This document shows positions 1 through 10,407 of a stretch of 64,000 nt of DNA, piece after piece (position 1 is the stretch's first letter; every line of letters begins with the position of its first letter). The notes beneath the pieces were generated by a model that was not told where the DNA came from, did not search any database, and saw only the letters and a list, made by a program, of their open reading frames with translations. Source of the stretch: Planctomycetota bacterium (GTDB taxonomy: Bacteria > Planctomycetota > UBA1135); contig JASMKM010000007.1 of assembly GCA_030749235.1 (NCBI GenBank), positions 1 to 64,000 of the forward strand, written 5' to 3'. Both the position numbers and the translations under genes were made by a program.

Positions 1-781
1 TCAGCGAACTCGACAGGACTTCCTTCCAGCTGCGGTCCTGCCATGCCTTCACCAGCTTGGTTACGTTGGTCGCCCAGTTCTTGTTCGGAGTTCCTTTGCC
101 GGTGGTGGGGACCTTAATCTGAGCCAGAATGGCTGCGGACTCCTCCATCTCCTGAACAGGAGGTTGGCTGCAATCACTGAGGCTGTCCCAAGGGTTGCCT
201 GTGTTGTCGGCGCTGAGGTGAATGTTCAAGGTCCTGTCAAGCAGATCGAGAAGGCCTTCGAATACGCTGCGCTTAAACTCGTGCTGCTGCAGGTCACGCA
301 ACAAAGCATCGGCCTGACTGGGGGCCAAGCCAGCAATTACTTCAAGGATTGCTTGGGCACGCAGGTCACTTAAGTCGAAGGGGTCGCCGACGCTCCAGCC
401 CGGCGGCAGGCCCAACTCCAGGGCTACTACCTGCAGGTTCTGCTGGAACCATGCATCCAGGGTGCGTACCTCGAAGCGATGTAGGTTTTTGACCAAGTCG
501 CGCAGGAGACGGATTGCATGTTCGCGCGACCATTCATCCGGCACCTCCACATGCTTCAACAGTTCGGCGAACGCTGATTCCTCTAGCGCAGCCTTCGAGA
601 GCCGTACGAGGATGCGGTCGAGAATTTCGCCGGCAGCCTTTTTGGTAAAGGTGGTGGCGAGGATGTCCTGCACCGGCGCACCGTTGGCAACCAACTCCAG
701 GAAACGACTCGACAAGCGGAAAGTCTTGCCGGTGCCAGCGGAGGCCAACAGCACCAAGGGTTCAGGAATGTGGTCGCTCAT
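1..781 (-). CDS. AddA/UvrD-family ATP-dependent helicase-nuclease, N-terminal part (C-terminus beyond window edge)
   Basis: Own minus-strand translation from 781: MSDHIPEPLVLLASAGTGKTFRLSSRFLELVANGAPVQDILATTFTKKAAGEILDRI; Walker A GTGKT and TFTKKAA motif; open through position 1; ATGA overlap with the upstream AddB-like gene. Confidence 0.85.
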   Translation of the reverse strand, partial: MSDHIPEPLVLLASAGTGKTFRLSSRFLELVANGAPVQDILATTFTKKAAGEILDRILVRLSKAALEESAFAELLKHVEVPDEWSREHAIRLLRDLVKNLHRFEVRTLDAWFQQNLQVVALELGLPPGWSVGDPFDLSDLRAQAILEVIAGLAPSQADALLRDLQQHEFKRSVFEGLLDLLDRTLNIHLSADNTGNPWDSLSDCSQPPVQEMEESAAILAQIKVPTTGKGTPNKNWATNVTKLVKAWQDRSWKEVLSSSL

Positions 782-3615
782 GAGGCCTCCTCCTCATCCT
801 CTTCCTCGTCGCCACGGGAATCTGTGGGCACCAGCAAACCGACGCCTGCGAGTACGGCAAGGCGTGGATCCCGCGGTGGTTTCTGATCCGGATCGAAGAA
901 ATCCCCGTGCCGGATGCCATTCACCGCCTCGGCGACGATCTCTTCCATTTTGCTGATGGCGTCGGCACTCCAGTTCGCCAAATCGATGGCTTCGCCCTTA
1001 TGACTCTTCGGTAGGTTGAAATAACCGAGTTGCACGGTGTCGGAAGCACCAGCGCTTGGCCGCCCACCGACCAAGGATTCCGCCAAGTAGTGATAGAGCG
1101 GTAGCTGCACGTCTAGCCACTTGTTACTTCTCCGCTTATAGACGTCCTTGATGGCGCGCGCTTTGTCGCCACTTTTGTAGTCATAGATCCGCCAGCAGCC
1201 GGTTTCGGTATGGCGATCAATGCGGTCGATCTGGCCTTGCAGCAGGAAGCTCTGGTCTCCAAAGAGGAGCGAGATATTTTCTTCCGGTGGTTTCCATTCG
1301 ACGGCATGAATGCGCCAGCCTTCCTCCATCAACTCTGCTTGGCGCTCGGCGAAATATTGCAGGCGATGACGCATCTGCAGGAGTTGCAGGCGAATGGTCG
1401 GGCGCATGTCCGCGCCGAATAGGAGCAAGCCGCGTTGCTCGAGCCGATCATGTACATGGCGTGCAATTGCCGATGCGTCGCAGACTTCACGCATGTCGGA
1501 ATCACGGCCATAATCCTCGAGCACCTTGTGCATTAGGTTGCCGAAGTTCAACGGATCCAGTTCACGTGCATCGTCATCCCTGGTGCGCGCCTTACAGACA
1601 TACTTCAGGTAATACTCATAAGGCGAGTGCAGATAAGTATTGAGGCGCGAGGCGGAGAAGACCTCGGAGGTCTCGGGTAGGTCATCACGCGGTCCGGGCA
1701 GCACATAGCCATGCAAGGTGTCGTCAGCTGCGACGCGGGCGGCGGAAGGCAGCTCGCGGAATGCGGCGAGTGCACGCGCAGGTAACAGATCATCCTCGCA
1801 GTGGAAGAGTAGGCGACTCGGCAGCAGGCTTTCACCGTCGGCACGATGGCGGCAGCAGAGGAACAGCGCCTTGCCAGATGCCTGCACTCGGCTTTGCAGT
1901 AAGACCGCAGTTGAGTACAGGTCACGCGCTAAGCGTTCGGCGTGATTGGCCATGTGCAACTTGTCGCGCAGGGATTCCGGAAGGAAGACAGTGCTGCCAA
2001 GCGGCGCCGGGACCGCACCTTCGCGGAAGTCGGTAACAATCAAGGCCGGCGCGTCGTCTAAAGGCAGCTCTAACCAACCGACCGCTTCGATGCTGCCGGT
2101 GGCCGTGCGTCCGGGCGCGATCTGTGCACTGAGTAGTGGCTTTACAAACAGGCGGATCGCCTGACTGGCGCTCAAGGGAAGACGTCCAGCCGCACTGTCG
2201 CCCAACTCGGCAAACTCGGTGGCAGCAGTCGCCAGTTGCTGCAAGGCCAGGGCTAACTTGCGGTCAGATTCGCGGCTGCGATCGAGTTCGCGGTGACCAT
2301 AGAAAGCCTGCAGCAGGTGCAGGATGCGCGCGCTCCATGAGGAAGTGGCTGCGAGCTTCAGGCTGACCAGCTCCTCGAGTTGTTCGAGCAACAGCTTATG
2401 GGCGAGTGCCAGCGGAGTCTGCTCCAGCCAATGGCCGTCGACCTGATGTGGCAGATGCTTCTCGAAGTAGCGATCCAGTGCCCCAACGGAATCATGCGCA
2501 CCCAAGTGCGCAGTGCATAGGTCCTCGACATCGGGGTGGCGCAACAAGGTGGCGAAGCTCTCGAAGCTGCGGGTTTCCAGCCAATCGGCGACCGCCAACA
2601 ACAGGCGTAACGGTGGGGACTGACTCAACAGTGTGCCCTCTGGCGAACGCAGCGGGACACCACGCTCTGCAAGGTGCCGCTCGATGGTGGGAAGGTGCTC
2701 GGCATCGAGGATGCCTAAGGTGACCTCATCGTGCGCAAGCTCGCCAGACCAACGATGCAAGGCGCGCACGACCTCTTCGGCCTGCTGCTCGGGGGAGTCC
2801 ACCAGGCTCCATTGATTGTCCTCGAAGCCAAGGTCGAATTCCTGCCAGGCATCCACAAATAGGAAGCCGGCGTCGTCGAAGTGATTGGCCAAGCGATCCG
2901 GCGCCACCACCAAGGATGTCACCGTATGTTGGTGCGCGATGTGCGCCAACATCTGGCGCTGCAATCGATTCGCCGACGCGACCCCAAGCAACACCAGGTT
3001 GGTGGAGGGTGTCTGCATGTTGCCGACGCGCAAGGCCTTGGTGCGCTCCAGGTGATGGTCGCATACGCCGGCATCATCTAGTGCCTGCGCATAAGCAGCC
3101 TGCACTTGCGCGAGCACTTGCCACCGCCGAGTCTCTTGAGCGGGGGAGTCGGCCAAGTAGGGGCGACCATCGATGCCGTTGCCGAGCACGTCGGCGAAGG
3201 TCAGGGATTCAGCCGCAAGCTCTGAATGCAGACGATCGAGCATCTCGGCCAGCTTCCACCAGGCTTGCAGGTCCTTGGGTTGCGGTGGCTCGTTCAGCAG
3301 CTGCTTCAACTCGGCAGAGTCGCGATTCTGCAGAGCCATCGTCCAGCACAAGGCGCGCTGATAGACCCCGGCTCGTGGTCGTGGGTAGTCCACCAGCATG
3401 TCGGTGACTTCCGCCAGCGTGGCCATCTGCGGCGGTGACCATGCTGCTGGTGCGCGCTGTACCAACAGCTCGATTAGACGACGACCGGCGCGACGTCCGG
3501 GCAGCACCATCGTGAGCGCCGACATGTCGGCGCCGTACTTTTCCAGCAGCCAATCTGCTGCAATTGGCAAGGCGGGCTCGGACCAGCCAAGGAATTCGCG
3601 TCGGACGCCACTCAC
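778..3615 (-). CDS. AddB-like exonuclease, PD-(D/E)XK nuclease superfamily
   Basis: 945-aa ORF; VLPGRRAGRRL near the N-terminus, C-terminal SRLNTYLHSPYEYYLKYV and QGQIDRIDRH...YDYKSGD nuclease-type motifs; adjacent to the AddA-like helicase. Confidence 0.85.
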   Translation of the reverse strand: MSGVRREFLGWSEPALPIAADWLLEKYGADMSALTMVLPGRRAGRRLIELLVQRAPAAWSPPQMATLAEVTDMLVDYPRPRAGVYQRALCWTMALQNRDSAELKQLLNEPPQPKDLQAWWKLAEMLDRLHSELAAESLTFADVLGNGIDGRPYLADSPAQETRRWQVLAQVQAAYAQALDDAGVCDHHLERTKALRVGNMQTPSTNLVLLGVASANRLQRQMLAHIAHQHTVTSLVVAPDRLANHFDDAGFLFVDAWQEFDLGFEDNQWSLVDSPEQQAEEVVRALHRWSGELAHDEVTLGILDAEHLPTIERHLAERGVPLRSPEGTLLSQSPPLRLLLAVADWLETRSFESFATLLRHPDVEDLCTAHLGAHDSVGALDRYFEKHLPHQVDGHWLEQTPLALAHKLLLEQLEELVSLKLAATSSWSARILHLLQAFYGHRELDRSRESDRKLALALQQLATAATEFAELGDSAAGRLPLSASQAIRLFVKPLLSAQIAPGRTATGSIEAVGWLELPLDDAPALIVTDFREGAVPAPLGSTVFLPESLRDKLHMANHAERLARDLYSTAVLLQSRVQASGKALFLCCRHRADGESLLPSRLLFHCEDDLLPARALAAFRELPSAARVAADDTLHGYVLPGPRDDLPETSEVFSASRLNTYLHSPYEYYLKYVCKARTRDDDARELDPLNFGNLMHKVLEDYGRDSDMREVCDASAIARHVHDRLEQRGLLLFGADMRPTIRLQLLQMRHRLQYFAERQAELMEEGWRIHAVEWKPPEENISLLFGDQSFLLQGQIDRIDRHTETGCWRIYDYKSGDKARAIKDVYKRRSNKWLDVQLPLYHYLAESLVGGRPSAGASDTVQLGYFNLPKSHKGEAIDLANWSADAISKMEEIVAEAVNGIRHGDFFDPDQKPPRDPRLAVLAGVGLLVPTDSRGDEEEDEEEAS

Positions 3616-4184
3616 GGGATAAGTTTGTTCATCGTGTTGGCGGAAATCAGCACCGCCGGGTCATCGCCGTCAAGCGACGTTCGCATTAGACCTTTTTCGT
3701 CACCGCAGCGGGCCACTGTTTCCTCGAAACCTAGGGCCGACGTCAAGACCCAACCACGCAACTCCTGCGCATAACGATCGAGCAGCGGCCACGCCGGCGA
3801 AAGCCATGGATCCTCCTGGTCAATGACTGCAGCCTGCGTTTCGTTGAGCCAGAACTCCAGCAGGCATTCGGCTCGGAAACCCTGCTCATGCAGCTGACGC
3901 ACCACCTTCACAGGTAGCTCCAACACCGAGACCAGCTCCACTAGGCAGTCCGCGCGTTGCCGTGCCCCCCCGGCTGGCTCCGAAGCACGCTCAGAGCCGT
4001 GGCCATCTCTCGACAGGAAGTGTTCCGCTAGCTTGCCTGCCGGCTTGATGGCAGCTACGGTCGATGTGGCAGCGATGTCGCGCAACAGGCCGTGGAAATA
4101 GCGCTCATCCAGCGGCATGTCGGTGATTAGGGTGGCAAGGTGTTCCAAGTGTGGCCTCGAATTTAACGGTGCTGATCCACCCAA
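3612..4184 (-). CDS. hypothetical protein co-oriented with addBA-like genes (start uncertain; Met at about 4118 also possible)
   Basis: 190-aa ORF overlapping the start of the AddB-like gene by 4 nt. Confidence 0.5.
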   Translation of the reverse strand: MGGSAPLNSRPHLEHLATLITDMPLDERYFHGLLRDIAATSTVAAIKPAGKLAEHFLSRDGHGSERASEPAGGARQRADCLVELVSVLELPVKVVRQLHEQGFRAECLLEFWLNETQAAVIDQEDPWLSPAWPLLDRYAQELRGWVLTSALGFEETVARCGDEKGLMRTSLDGDDPAVLISANTMNKLIP

Positions 4185-4228
4185 CCCCGAACTATCGCGC
4201 GGAATTGCGCGGCGTTAAAGTTCTCGCA

Positions 4229-4876
4229 ATGCCGCGTGACCTGAAGACACCTCCACCGGAGCGCTTGAAGATTCAAGGGCCTTTAGGGGACTTGGCCGCC
4301 ACCTTGGAGATGCCTGAAGGCACTCCGCGAGCGGCCGTACTGCACCTGCATCCACACCCGATGCATGGCGGTACGCGGCAGAACAACGTAGTGCGCTATG
4401 GGGCACTCGGTTCGCTCGAGGCCGGCTGCGTCGCCCTGCGGATCGACTTTCGCGGCGTCGGCCAATCCGGTGGCGAATATGATGAGGGCATCGGCGAGGT
4501 CGACGATGCCCAAGCGGCCTATGAATACTTGAAGCAGCGCTTTCCTGGCTTGCCGGTGTTCTTGTGGGGCTTCTCCTTTGGTTCCCGCGTGGGCCTGAAT
4601 CTCGGCATCCGTCTGCGTGCCGAAGTGGATGGATACATGGCCGTGGCTTGGCCGACCAACATTTACACATGGCCGGAAAGCGACGATTGGCCCGACCGCT
4701 TGGCCTTCCTGGCCGGCACCGAAGATGAATTTATCGATTTCAAGGGCATGGACCGTGCAGAGCGCAATGGCGGCGTGCTCACCATCGTCGACGGCGCCGG
4801 ACATTTTTTTCCAGGTGAACTGCATCGAGTTCGGTCCTACACTGCCAATACCTTGAAAGGATGGTTGAATGACTGA
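4229..4876 (+). CDS. alpha/beta hydrolase family protein
   Basis: HLHPHPMHGGTRQNNVV, RIDFRGVGQSGG and nucleophile-elbow-like GFSFGSR; Met at 4229 (MPRDLKTPPPERL) avoids overlap with the divergent gene. Confidence 0.85.
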   Translation: MPRDLKTPPPERLKIQGPLGDLAATLEMPEGTPRAAVLHLHPHPMHGGTRQNNVVRYGALGSLEAGCVALRIDFRGVGQSGGEYDEGIGEVDDAQAAYEYLKQRFPGLPVFLWGFSFGSRVGLNLGIRLRAEVDGYMAVAWPTNIYTWPESDDWPDRLAFLAGTEDEFIDFKGMDRAERNGGVLTIVDGAGHFFPGELHRVRSYTANTLKGWLND

Positions 4877-5270
4877 AGAATGCACCTCGTGTGATGCCGA
4901 TTCGCGTGAGCTGGCCTTACGCACCACCTTGCTGCCCAAGGACACCAATCCGGCCGGCACCATCTTCGGTGGCGTGATCCTGTCGCTGATTGACCAGGCC
5001 GGAGAGATTGCGATGCGTCGCATCAACCCGCACCGACGTTACGTGACCGTGGCGATGGATTCGATTATGTTCCACGCACCGGTATTCGTCGGCGACCTGG
5101 TCTCTCTCTATGCCTGCAAGACTAAGGTCGGGAATACGTCGGTCTCTGTGCAGGTCGATGTGATTGTTGAGCGCCGCGACCGGCCCGGCGAAGAAGTACG
5201 CGTGACCGAAGCCAACGTGACCTATGTCGCGGTCGGCGGCGACGGTAAACCGATTCCCGTCAATGGCTGA
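4869..5270 (+). CDS. acyl-CoA thioesterase, hotdog fold (YciA-like)
   Basis: LPKDTNPAGTIFGGVILSLIDQAGEIAMRR...VTVAMDSIMFHAPVFVGDLVSLYA. Confidence 0.9.
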   Translation: MTEECTSCDADSRELALRTTLLPKDTNPAGTIFGGVILSLIDQAGEIAMRRINPHRRYVTVAMDSIMFHAPVFVGDLVSLYACKTKVGNTSVSVQVDVIVERRDRPGEEVRVTEANVTYVAVGGDGKPIPVNG

Positions 5271-5367
5271 TGAAGATGCAGCCGCTTTTCCTCCCGCCAG
5301 TAACCAACCGCTTACGCCGGTGCTGATGCATGATGCTTGGATTGGCGGCTAGATTACAATCTTCACA

Positions 5368-6444
5368 ATGAAGCGTCGCACTACCCGGACTGTCACTGTC
5401 GGTGATCTTCAGCTCGGTTCGGATTATCCGATCCGCGTCCAGTCGATGACTTGCACCGACACCGACGACGCCGGTGCGACCATCGCCCAGATGCAGGAAA
5501 TGATCGAGGCCGGGTGTGAGCTGGTACGCGTGACGGTCAACAACGATCGCGCCGCCGACGCTCTTGGTGAGATTCGTGCCGCCTGCAGTGTGCCGTTGGT
5601 TGCCGACATCCACTTCACCCATCGCTTGGCTTTGCGCTCGATCGATGCCGGCGTGGATAAGGTGCGCTTGAATCCCGGCAACATTGGCAGCCGGGATCGC
5701 GTGCGTGAAGTCGTGCGTGCCGCAGATGCCGCCAACATTGCCCTGCGCATCGGCGTGAACTCCGGTTCGGTCGAGAAGGATCTACTCGAGAAGTATGGCT
5801 GGCCGTCGCCGGAAGCGATGGTCGAATCGGCCAAACGCCATTGCGCCACAGTTGAGGATATGGGCTTCGGTAACTTGGTGGTGTCGTTGAAGAGCACCGA
5901 CACAAACACGGTGTTGCAGGCCAATCGCCAGTTCGCTGCCGAGACCGATATCCCACTGCACCTTGGCGTGACTGAAGCCGGACGCGGTACCTACGGTTCC
6001 TTAAAGTCCGCAGTTGGGCTGGGTTCCTTGCTACTGGATGGCATCGGCGACACCATTCGCGTATCGCTCACTGGGGATCCGGTCTCCGAGATTCCTGTCG
6101 CTTACGACATTCTTAAGGCGTCGGGTGCGCGCGTGACCAGTCCTGAGTTGATCTCCTGTCCTACCTGCGGGCGAATCGAGATCGACTTGGAGGCTTTGAT
6201 GAACGAACTGGAAGAACGCCTCGAAGGCGAGGTCGTCCCGGTGAAGATCGCCGTGCTCGGTTGCGTGGTCAATGGCCCCGGCGAAGCCAGTGAAGCTGAC
6301 ATCGGCATCGCCGGTGGTGGTGGCAAGGGCATCCTTTATCGCAACGGTGAACAGGTACGCGTCGTGCCGGAAGCCGAGATGGTCGACGCCCTGCTCGAAG
6401 AGATCGAGAAGTGGAAGAACGAAATCGACCCGCTCAAGGTTTGA
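5368..6444 (+). CDS. ispG: 4-hydroxy-3-methylbut-2-en-1-yl diphosphate synthase (flavodoxin)
   Basis: MKRRTTRTVTVGDLQLGSDYPIRVQSMTCTDT; ISCPTCGR and VAVLGCVVNGPGEA-type cysteine motifs. Confidence 0.97.
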   Translation: MKRRTTRTVTVGDLQLGSDYPIRVQSMTCTDTDDAGATIAQMQEMIEAGCELVRVTVNNDRAADALGEIRAACSVPLVADIHFTHRLALRSIDAGVDKVRLNPGNIGSRDRVREVVRAADAANIALRIGVNSGSVEKDLLEKYGWPSPEAMVESAKRHCATVEDMGFGNLVVSLKSTDTNTVLQANRQFAAETDIPLHLGVTEAGRGTYGSLKSAVGLGSLLLDGIGDTIRVSLTGDPVSEIPVAYDILKASGARVTSPELISCPTCGRIEIDLEALMNELEERLEGEVVPVKIAVLGCVVNGPGEASEADIGIAGGGGKGILYRNGEQVRVVPEAEMVDALLEEIEKWKNEIDPLKV

Positions 6445-6479
6445 CTTAAGCGGGTCGATGGGAGGTCGTTTCGGGCGCC

Positions 6480-7721
6480 TTAGCGCTGGACGTAGATTTC
6501 GCGCTCGTTGGCCGATTGGTTGCGCATGCGGTTACGGAAGGCGGTGACTTCCTGGGCCGAGGCCGTTTCCGGATCGTAATTCTCGAAGTCGAAGGCGACA
6601 CTGCGACCGGAGGCGTCCATCGGACGGACCACGACGATGAGCGAGTCGCTCTCCAACCACTCGAAGGAAGTGGAGATGGTCGGGTCGTTCTCATTCGCGA
6701 GCTCCACGAGGCCAATCGCGACAGGCCTATCCCAGTTGATGGTGTTGGAATCGACGCCAGCATAGATAGCGTATTCGAGTTGACCAGCACGCGAGCCGTT
6801 GAAGGGCAGACTCTCCGGATCCACGGCGTGTGGGTAGGTGACCTGGACCGTGTCGAAGGCGGTAAATTCACCGAAGTAGCGCCCGGCAGTCTCGGAATCA
6901 CCGAACTCGAATACCGGTGGGGTGGAATCGGGCACGGCCAATGCGCCTTCTGCAATCCACGCCATCAGTGGTTCTTCCATCGCGGCCAAGCCAGTCGGCT
7001 CTGCGAAGTAAGCCGAGTGCTGGAAGAAGTTTGGCCAGACCGACATGCGTGACAGAAACTCCGACCAGGAAGCTTCACCCTGATAAGGGATTACGAAGCT
7101 GTCCGGAGCGCTCAAGGAACCGACGCCAGCGAGTACACCTTCCAAGGTGCTCAGGTCCAACATGCCGGCACCAGGAGTGGTGTGGCAGCTCAAGCAAGTG
7201 GTGTTAGCGTCGCCCGGCATGGGGGTATTCCACAACGGCAGGATGTCGGTGTTGTAGTCGATGGTGCCTGCACCATACGCAGATGGCGTGTGTGCACTTG
7301 CGACTTCCGTGGTGATGGATGTGCGTTCCTCAGTATCCATTGCGACCACGCGATAGAAAATTGTCGTGCTGTCTGGCAGGCCGGTGTCGACGAAGGAGTC
7401 GACGCCTTGGTCGGTGGTCGCCACGAAGGAGGAATCCTGTTTGGCGAGCTCTTCGGTCAGGCCACGGTAGATGTGGTAGCGCATCTGATTGGCACCGCCT
7501 CCGGTGGAAGCGAGGATCGCAGGCTGCCAAGAGAGTGTGATCTCATTGGGGTTGATGGCGTCAGCGGTGGAAATCCCGCCGAATATGAGGTCGGTGGAGG
7601 GTTGACCCGCGTCGGCGGAGGCAGCACCAGCCGCAAGCGACGTTTTAGAGTCGCTTGGACCACAGGCTGCTGGGAGGAGGGCCACCATGGCCAGGGAAAA
7701 ACAGGTGAGGGCAGAACGCAT
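6480..7721 (-). CDS. lipoprotein with fibronectin-III-like region and one CxxCH haem-type motif
   Basis: ORF track 6480..7748; internal Met at 7721 gives lipoprotein signal MRSALTCFSLAMVALLPAACGPS; ITLSWQPA...YHIYRG FN3-like; TTCLSCHTTPGAGMLDLS. Confidence 0.7.
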   Translation of the reverse strand: MRSALTCFSLAMVALLPAACGPSDSKTSLAAGAASADAGQPSTDLIFGGISTADAINPNEITLSWQPAILASTGGGANQMRYHIYRGLTEELAKQDSSFVATTDQGVDSFVDTGLPDSTTIFYRVVAMDTEERTSITTEVASAHTPSAYGAGTIDYNTDILPLWNTPMPGDANTTCLSCHTTPGAGMLDLSTLEGVLAGVGSLSAPDSFVIPYQGEASWSEFLSRMSVWPNFFQHSAYFAEPTGLAAMEEPLMAWIAEGALAVPDSTPPVFEFGDSETAGRYFGEFTAFDTVQVTYPHAVDPESLPFNGSRAGQLEYAIYAGVDSNTINWDRPVAIGLVELANENDPTISTSFEWLESDSLIVVVRPMDASGRSVAFDFENYDPETASAQEVTAFRNRMRNQSANEREIYVQR

Positions 7722-7872
7722 TGGGAAGTGAGACTTTTCGCAAATCATCGGGGGAGTCCGGTCTCTGAGGAATCATACACTACGATTTACTGATAGGAGG
7801 GTTGCGTTTTTCTGTCCGCACGGCGATAACACTACCCCCGCACCGGGAAAATCGATAAATAAAGGACTTACA

Positions 7873-9336
7873 GTGCCTGTACCCTCCCTTCCACCGAACC
7901 TTCTCCCCTTCGCATCGCTACTCCAAGGCTCAGCAGGAGATGTGTTGCAACTCGATGCGCCCATGTGGATTACGCGCGCTCCGGGGTGCCTGGATCTAGT
8001 TGGAGGGCCGGCAGAAATGCCCGGATCGGCGTCGGTTAGCATCGCTACAGGGCGATCGGTCTACAGCGCCATCCAAAACAAGGATAACGACCAGATTCGG
8101 ATTCGTTTTCTGAGGTCAGCGAACAAAGGTGGAAATTTGGAGTGGAGTGGCAAGATTTCCACGATCTACACCAAGAAGGGCCCCCCACGGAGCCTTGCGG
8201 TGCTGGCGGCGCAGTTTGAGGAGGATGGAGCTCCTTGGATGATGGAGATGATGGCGGTGATGATAGGTTTGCGGCGTACTCACCAGCTGAATACCCCAAA
8301 ACAAGGCTTCACGCTTGTCATCTGGGATTGGATGCCAGAAGGTGCTGGTTATGGAACGGATGCCGCCGTGGCGACTTCCACAGCACTTGCCTTTAAGGCT
8401 TCCACCGGCCTGGATAAGAAGCGTGTCGACGGCATCCGCATCGCCCGCGCCTTGATTTACGGTTTCAAGGAAATCCTTGGTCGAGAGCTGCCGATGACCC
8501 AGGTGCTGACCTGTTCGGTCGCCCAACAAGGCTGCCTTCTCGCCATCGAGCATGGCCTGGATCCAGTCATGCAATGGTTGCCGTTGCCGGAACATGTGGT
8601 GGTTGCTTCGATCGACGCCGGTGGCGGTCCTGCCGCACCGGATATGGCGCGCCATGCCTCGGTCGGTGCACGCATGGGACTGGAGCACCTCAACAAGGTT
8701 CTTAAGAAGAACAAGCTGTCACGTCGCGGCGGTTGGGGCCAGGTCACACCGGCAGAGTTTGAAGGTGGTCTGCGCGGACATGTCCCTACCAAGGAGAGCG
8801 GCAAGGATTGGCTTGCCAAGTACAAGGATCCGCATGATGAGAACCTGCGCGAGCTCGTCCCGGCCGATGAGAACTTTCGTGAGCGAGCTCTTTCGGAACA
8901 CCACGTCCGAGAGAGTGGTCGCGCCAGACGTCTGCTTCAGCAGTTGCAGGACTACAGTCGCACGAAGCGCGAGGATTTCCTGGCCGAGTCCGGCCGCGTC
9001 CTGAACAGCGCACACCGATCCCTGGTTGAGAAGTGCAGCTTCAAGAACGAGAACGTTGCTTCCCTGCGCGTCGAACTGACAGCCGCAGGTCGCAAGGCAG
9101 GCTTGTTCGGTTCTCGCCTGGCTGATGGCGGCGCGGGATCCGCCATCATGGTGATCGGTCACGCTACCGCGATGCCGCGTTTGCGTGAGATCGCCGAGGC
9201 TCATCATAAGAGCACTGGCGACGGCGGCCAGGTCTTCCAGGAAGTCGGTCAAGGCGGGGTCCTTGATGGATGGTGGGAAGGTGTGCTCAATGCCGATGAG
9301 GAAACGGTCAACGATGCGGCGAAGGATTCCAAATAA
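7873..9336 (+). CDS. GHMP kinase superfamily protein (galactokinase / L-arabinokinase-like)
   Basis: RAPGCLDLVGGPAEMPGS motif-1-like, MPEGAGYGTDAAVATSTALAF motif-2-like, GSRLADGGAGSAIMVIG motif-3-like; GTG start with AAAGGA upstream. Confidence 0.7.
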   Translation: MPVPSLPPNLLPFASLLQGSAGDVLQLDAPMWITRAPGCLDLVGGPAEMPGSASVSIATGRSVYSAIQNKDNDQIRIRFLRSANKGGNLEWSGKISTIYTKKGPPRSLAVLAAQFEEDGAPWMMEMMAVMIGLRRTHQLNTPKQGFTLVIWDWMPEGAGYGTDAAVATSTALAFKASTGLDKKRVDGIRIARALIYGFKEILGRELPMTQVLTCSVAQQGCLLAIEHGLDPVMQWLPLPEHVVVASIDAGGGPAAPDMARHASVGARMGLEHLNKVLKKNKLSRRGGWGQVTPAEFEGGLRGHVPTKESGKDWLAKYKDPHDENLRELVPADENFRERALSEHHVRESGRARRLLQQLQDYSRTKREDFLAESGRVLNSAHRSLVEKCSFKNENVASLRVELTAAGRKAGLFGSRLADGGAGSAIMVIGHATAMPRLREIAEAHHKSTGDGGQVFQEVGQGGVLDGWWEGVLNADEETVNDAAKDSK

Positions 9337-9463
9337 GTCTCGACTTGTGTTGCTTTTGTTCGCGGGTTAGGTTTCTGCTCAACCAGCGGTCATGGATCCG
9401 CCGACGGCCACTACCGAACATCAAGTCGCTTGCAGTCTTGATGTGCTCTCCTGAGGTTGGGCG

Positions 9464-10387
9464 CTAGTCGGTCAGTTCTTCGACGCTTGCGCTGAATAGG
9501 CGCAAGTTCACGTGACCGTCACCGCGCTTCAAGGCCTTCACCACTTCGCGGTGACCGATGCCCCATTCGAGGACGGCATGACTGCTCTTACGTGCAAAGT
9601 CGAGATGGCCGCGGAACATCTCGCTCAAGGCTCGACGCTGCGCGGTGTAATCGGCATACCAAACATCAGCGGAAGCCAATAGTTGCTCGACCTTAACTAA
9701 GTCCTGCTCGGGATCGCCGCTGGCTTCACCTGCTCCGGCAGCGACCATCGCGATGGTACTTCGTAACTCGACCTGGCGATCCAGTAAAAGGGAGCGTGCG
9801 GCGAGTTCATCACTCCAGCGTTGCGCTAGCAGGTCCATCGCGATCGTTTCCCCGGCGGCAAGCTCCTCGGCCAAGCCGCGAAAGGATTGCGCCAGGCTCT
9901 TGCACATAATCGCCACAATCGGGTGGGCGGCTTCCATGGCATCGGCCACCGATTGGCTCGCCAGAATCCGCGCCATCGCTTCCTCATGTTGCTCGACGGT
10001 GATGCCGAAGGAGGGGGCGATGCCGGTCTGCAGCAGACGGACATGCAGTTGGTGGAAGGCGATGCCGATGCCGCGCATCGCGGTGGTGTTCGGCGTTCGC
10101 AGCGAGATCGCTAGGTCCACGTCAGAAAGATAAGACTCGAGCACGCGCCAAGCCATGACCTGACGGGCGTATTCCTGTTGCAACTCACCTCCTAGGCGGC
10201 GCGCGGTGCGGTACTCCTTACTGCCAGGAATAAAAACCGCTAGCATAGAAGCTGTGAGTTCTTCCCCTTCTTTTTCTACCGAAGCAGCAAGGCTCAGAGT
10301 GTCCTCAGACCACGGCTGATACTCCACCGGTGCCACGCAAGTGGGCAGGCAAAGCATTAGGAAGGGGAGAAGGACAGGAATCCTCAT
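9464..10387 (-). CDS. hypothetical lipoprotein
   Basis: 307 aa; N-terminus MRIPVLLPFLMLCLPTCVAPVEY resembles a lipoprotein signal. Confidence 0.6.
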   Translation of the reverse strand: MRIPVLLPFLMLCLPTCVAPVEYQPWSEDTLSLAASVEKEGEELTASMLAVFIPGSKEYRTARRLGGELQQEYARQVMAWRVLESYLSDVDLAISLRTPNTTAMRGIGIAFHQLHVRLLQTGIAPSFGITVEQHEEAMARILASQSVADAMEAAHPIVAIMCKSLAQSFRGLAEELAAGETIAMDLLAQRWSDELAARSLLLDRQVELRSTIAMVAAGAGEASGDPEQDLVKVEQLLASADVWYADYTAQRRALSEMFRGHLDFARKSSHAVLEWGIGHREVVKALKRGDGHVNLRLFSASVEELTD

Positions 10388-10407
10388 TCCAGACAGGTTA
10401 CTCCATC

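Noticed and set aside
4283-5026. 247-aa minus ORF overlapping the hydrolase and thioesterase genes
   Set aside because: Antisense to two well-supported genes, and no family motif seen.
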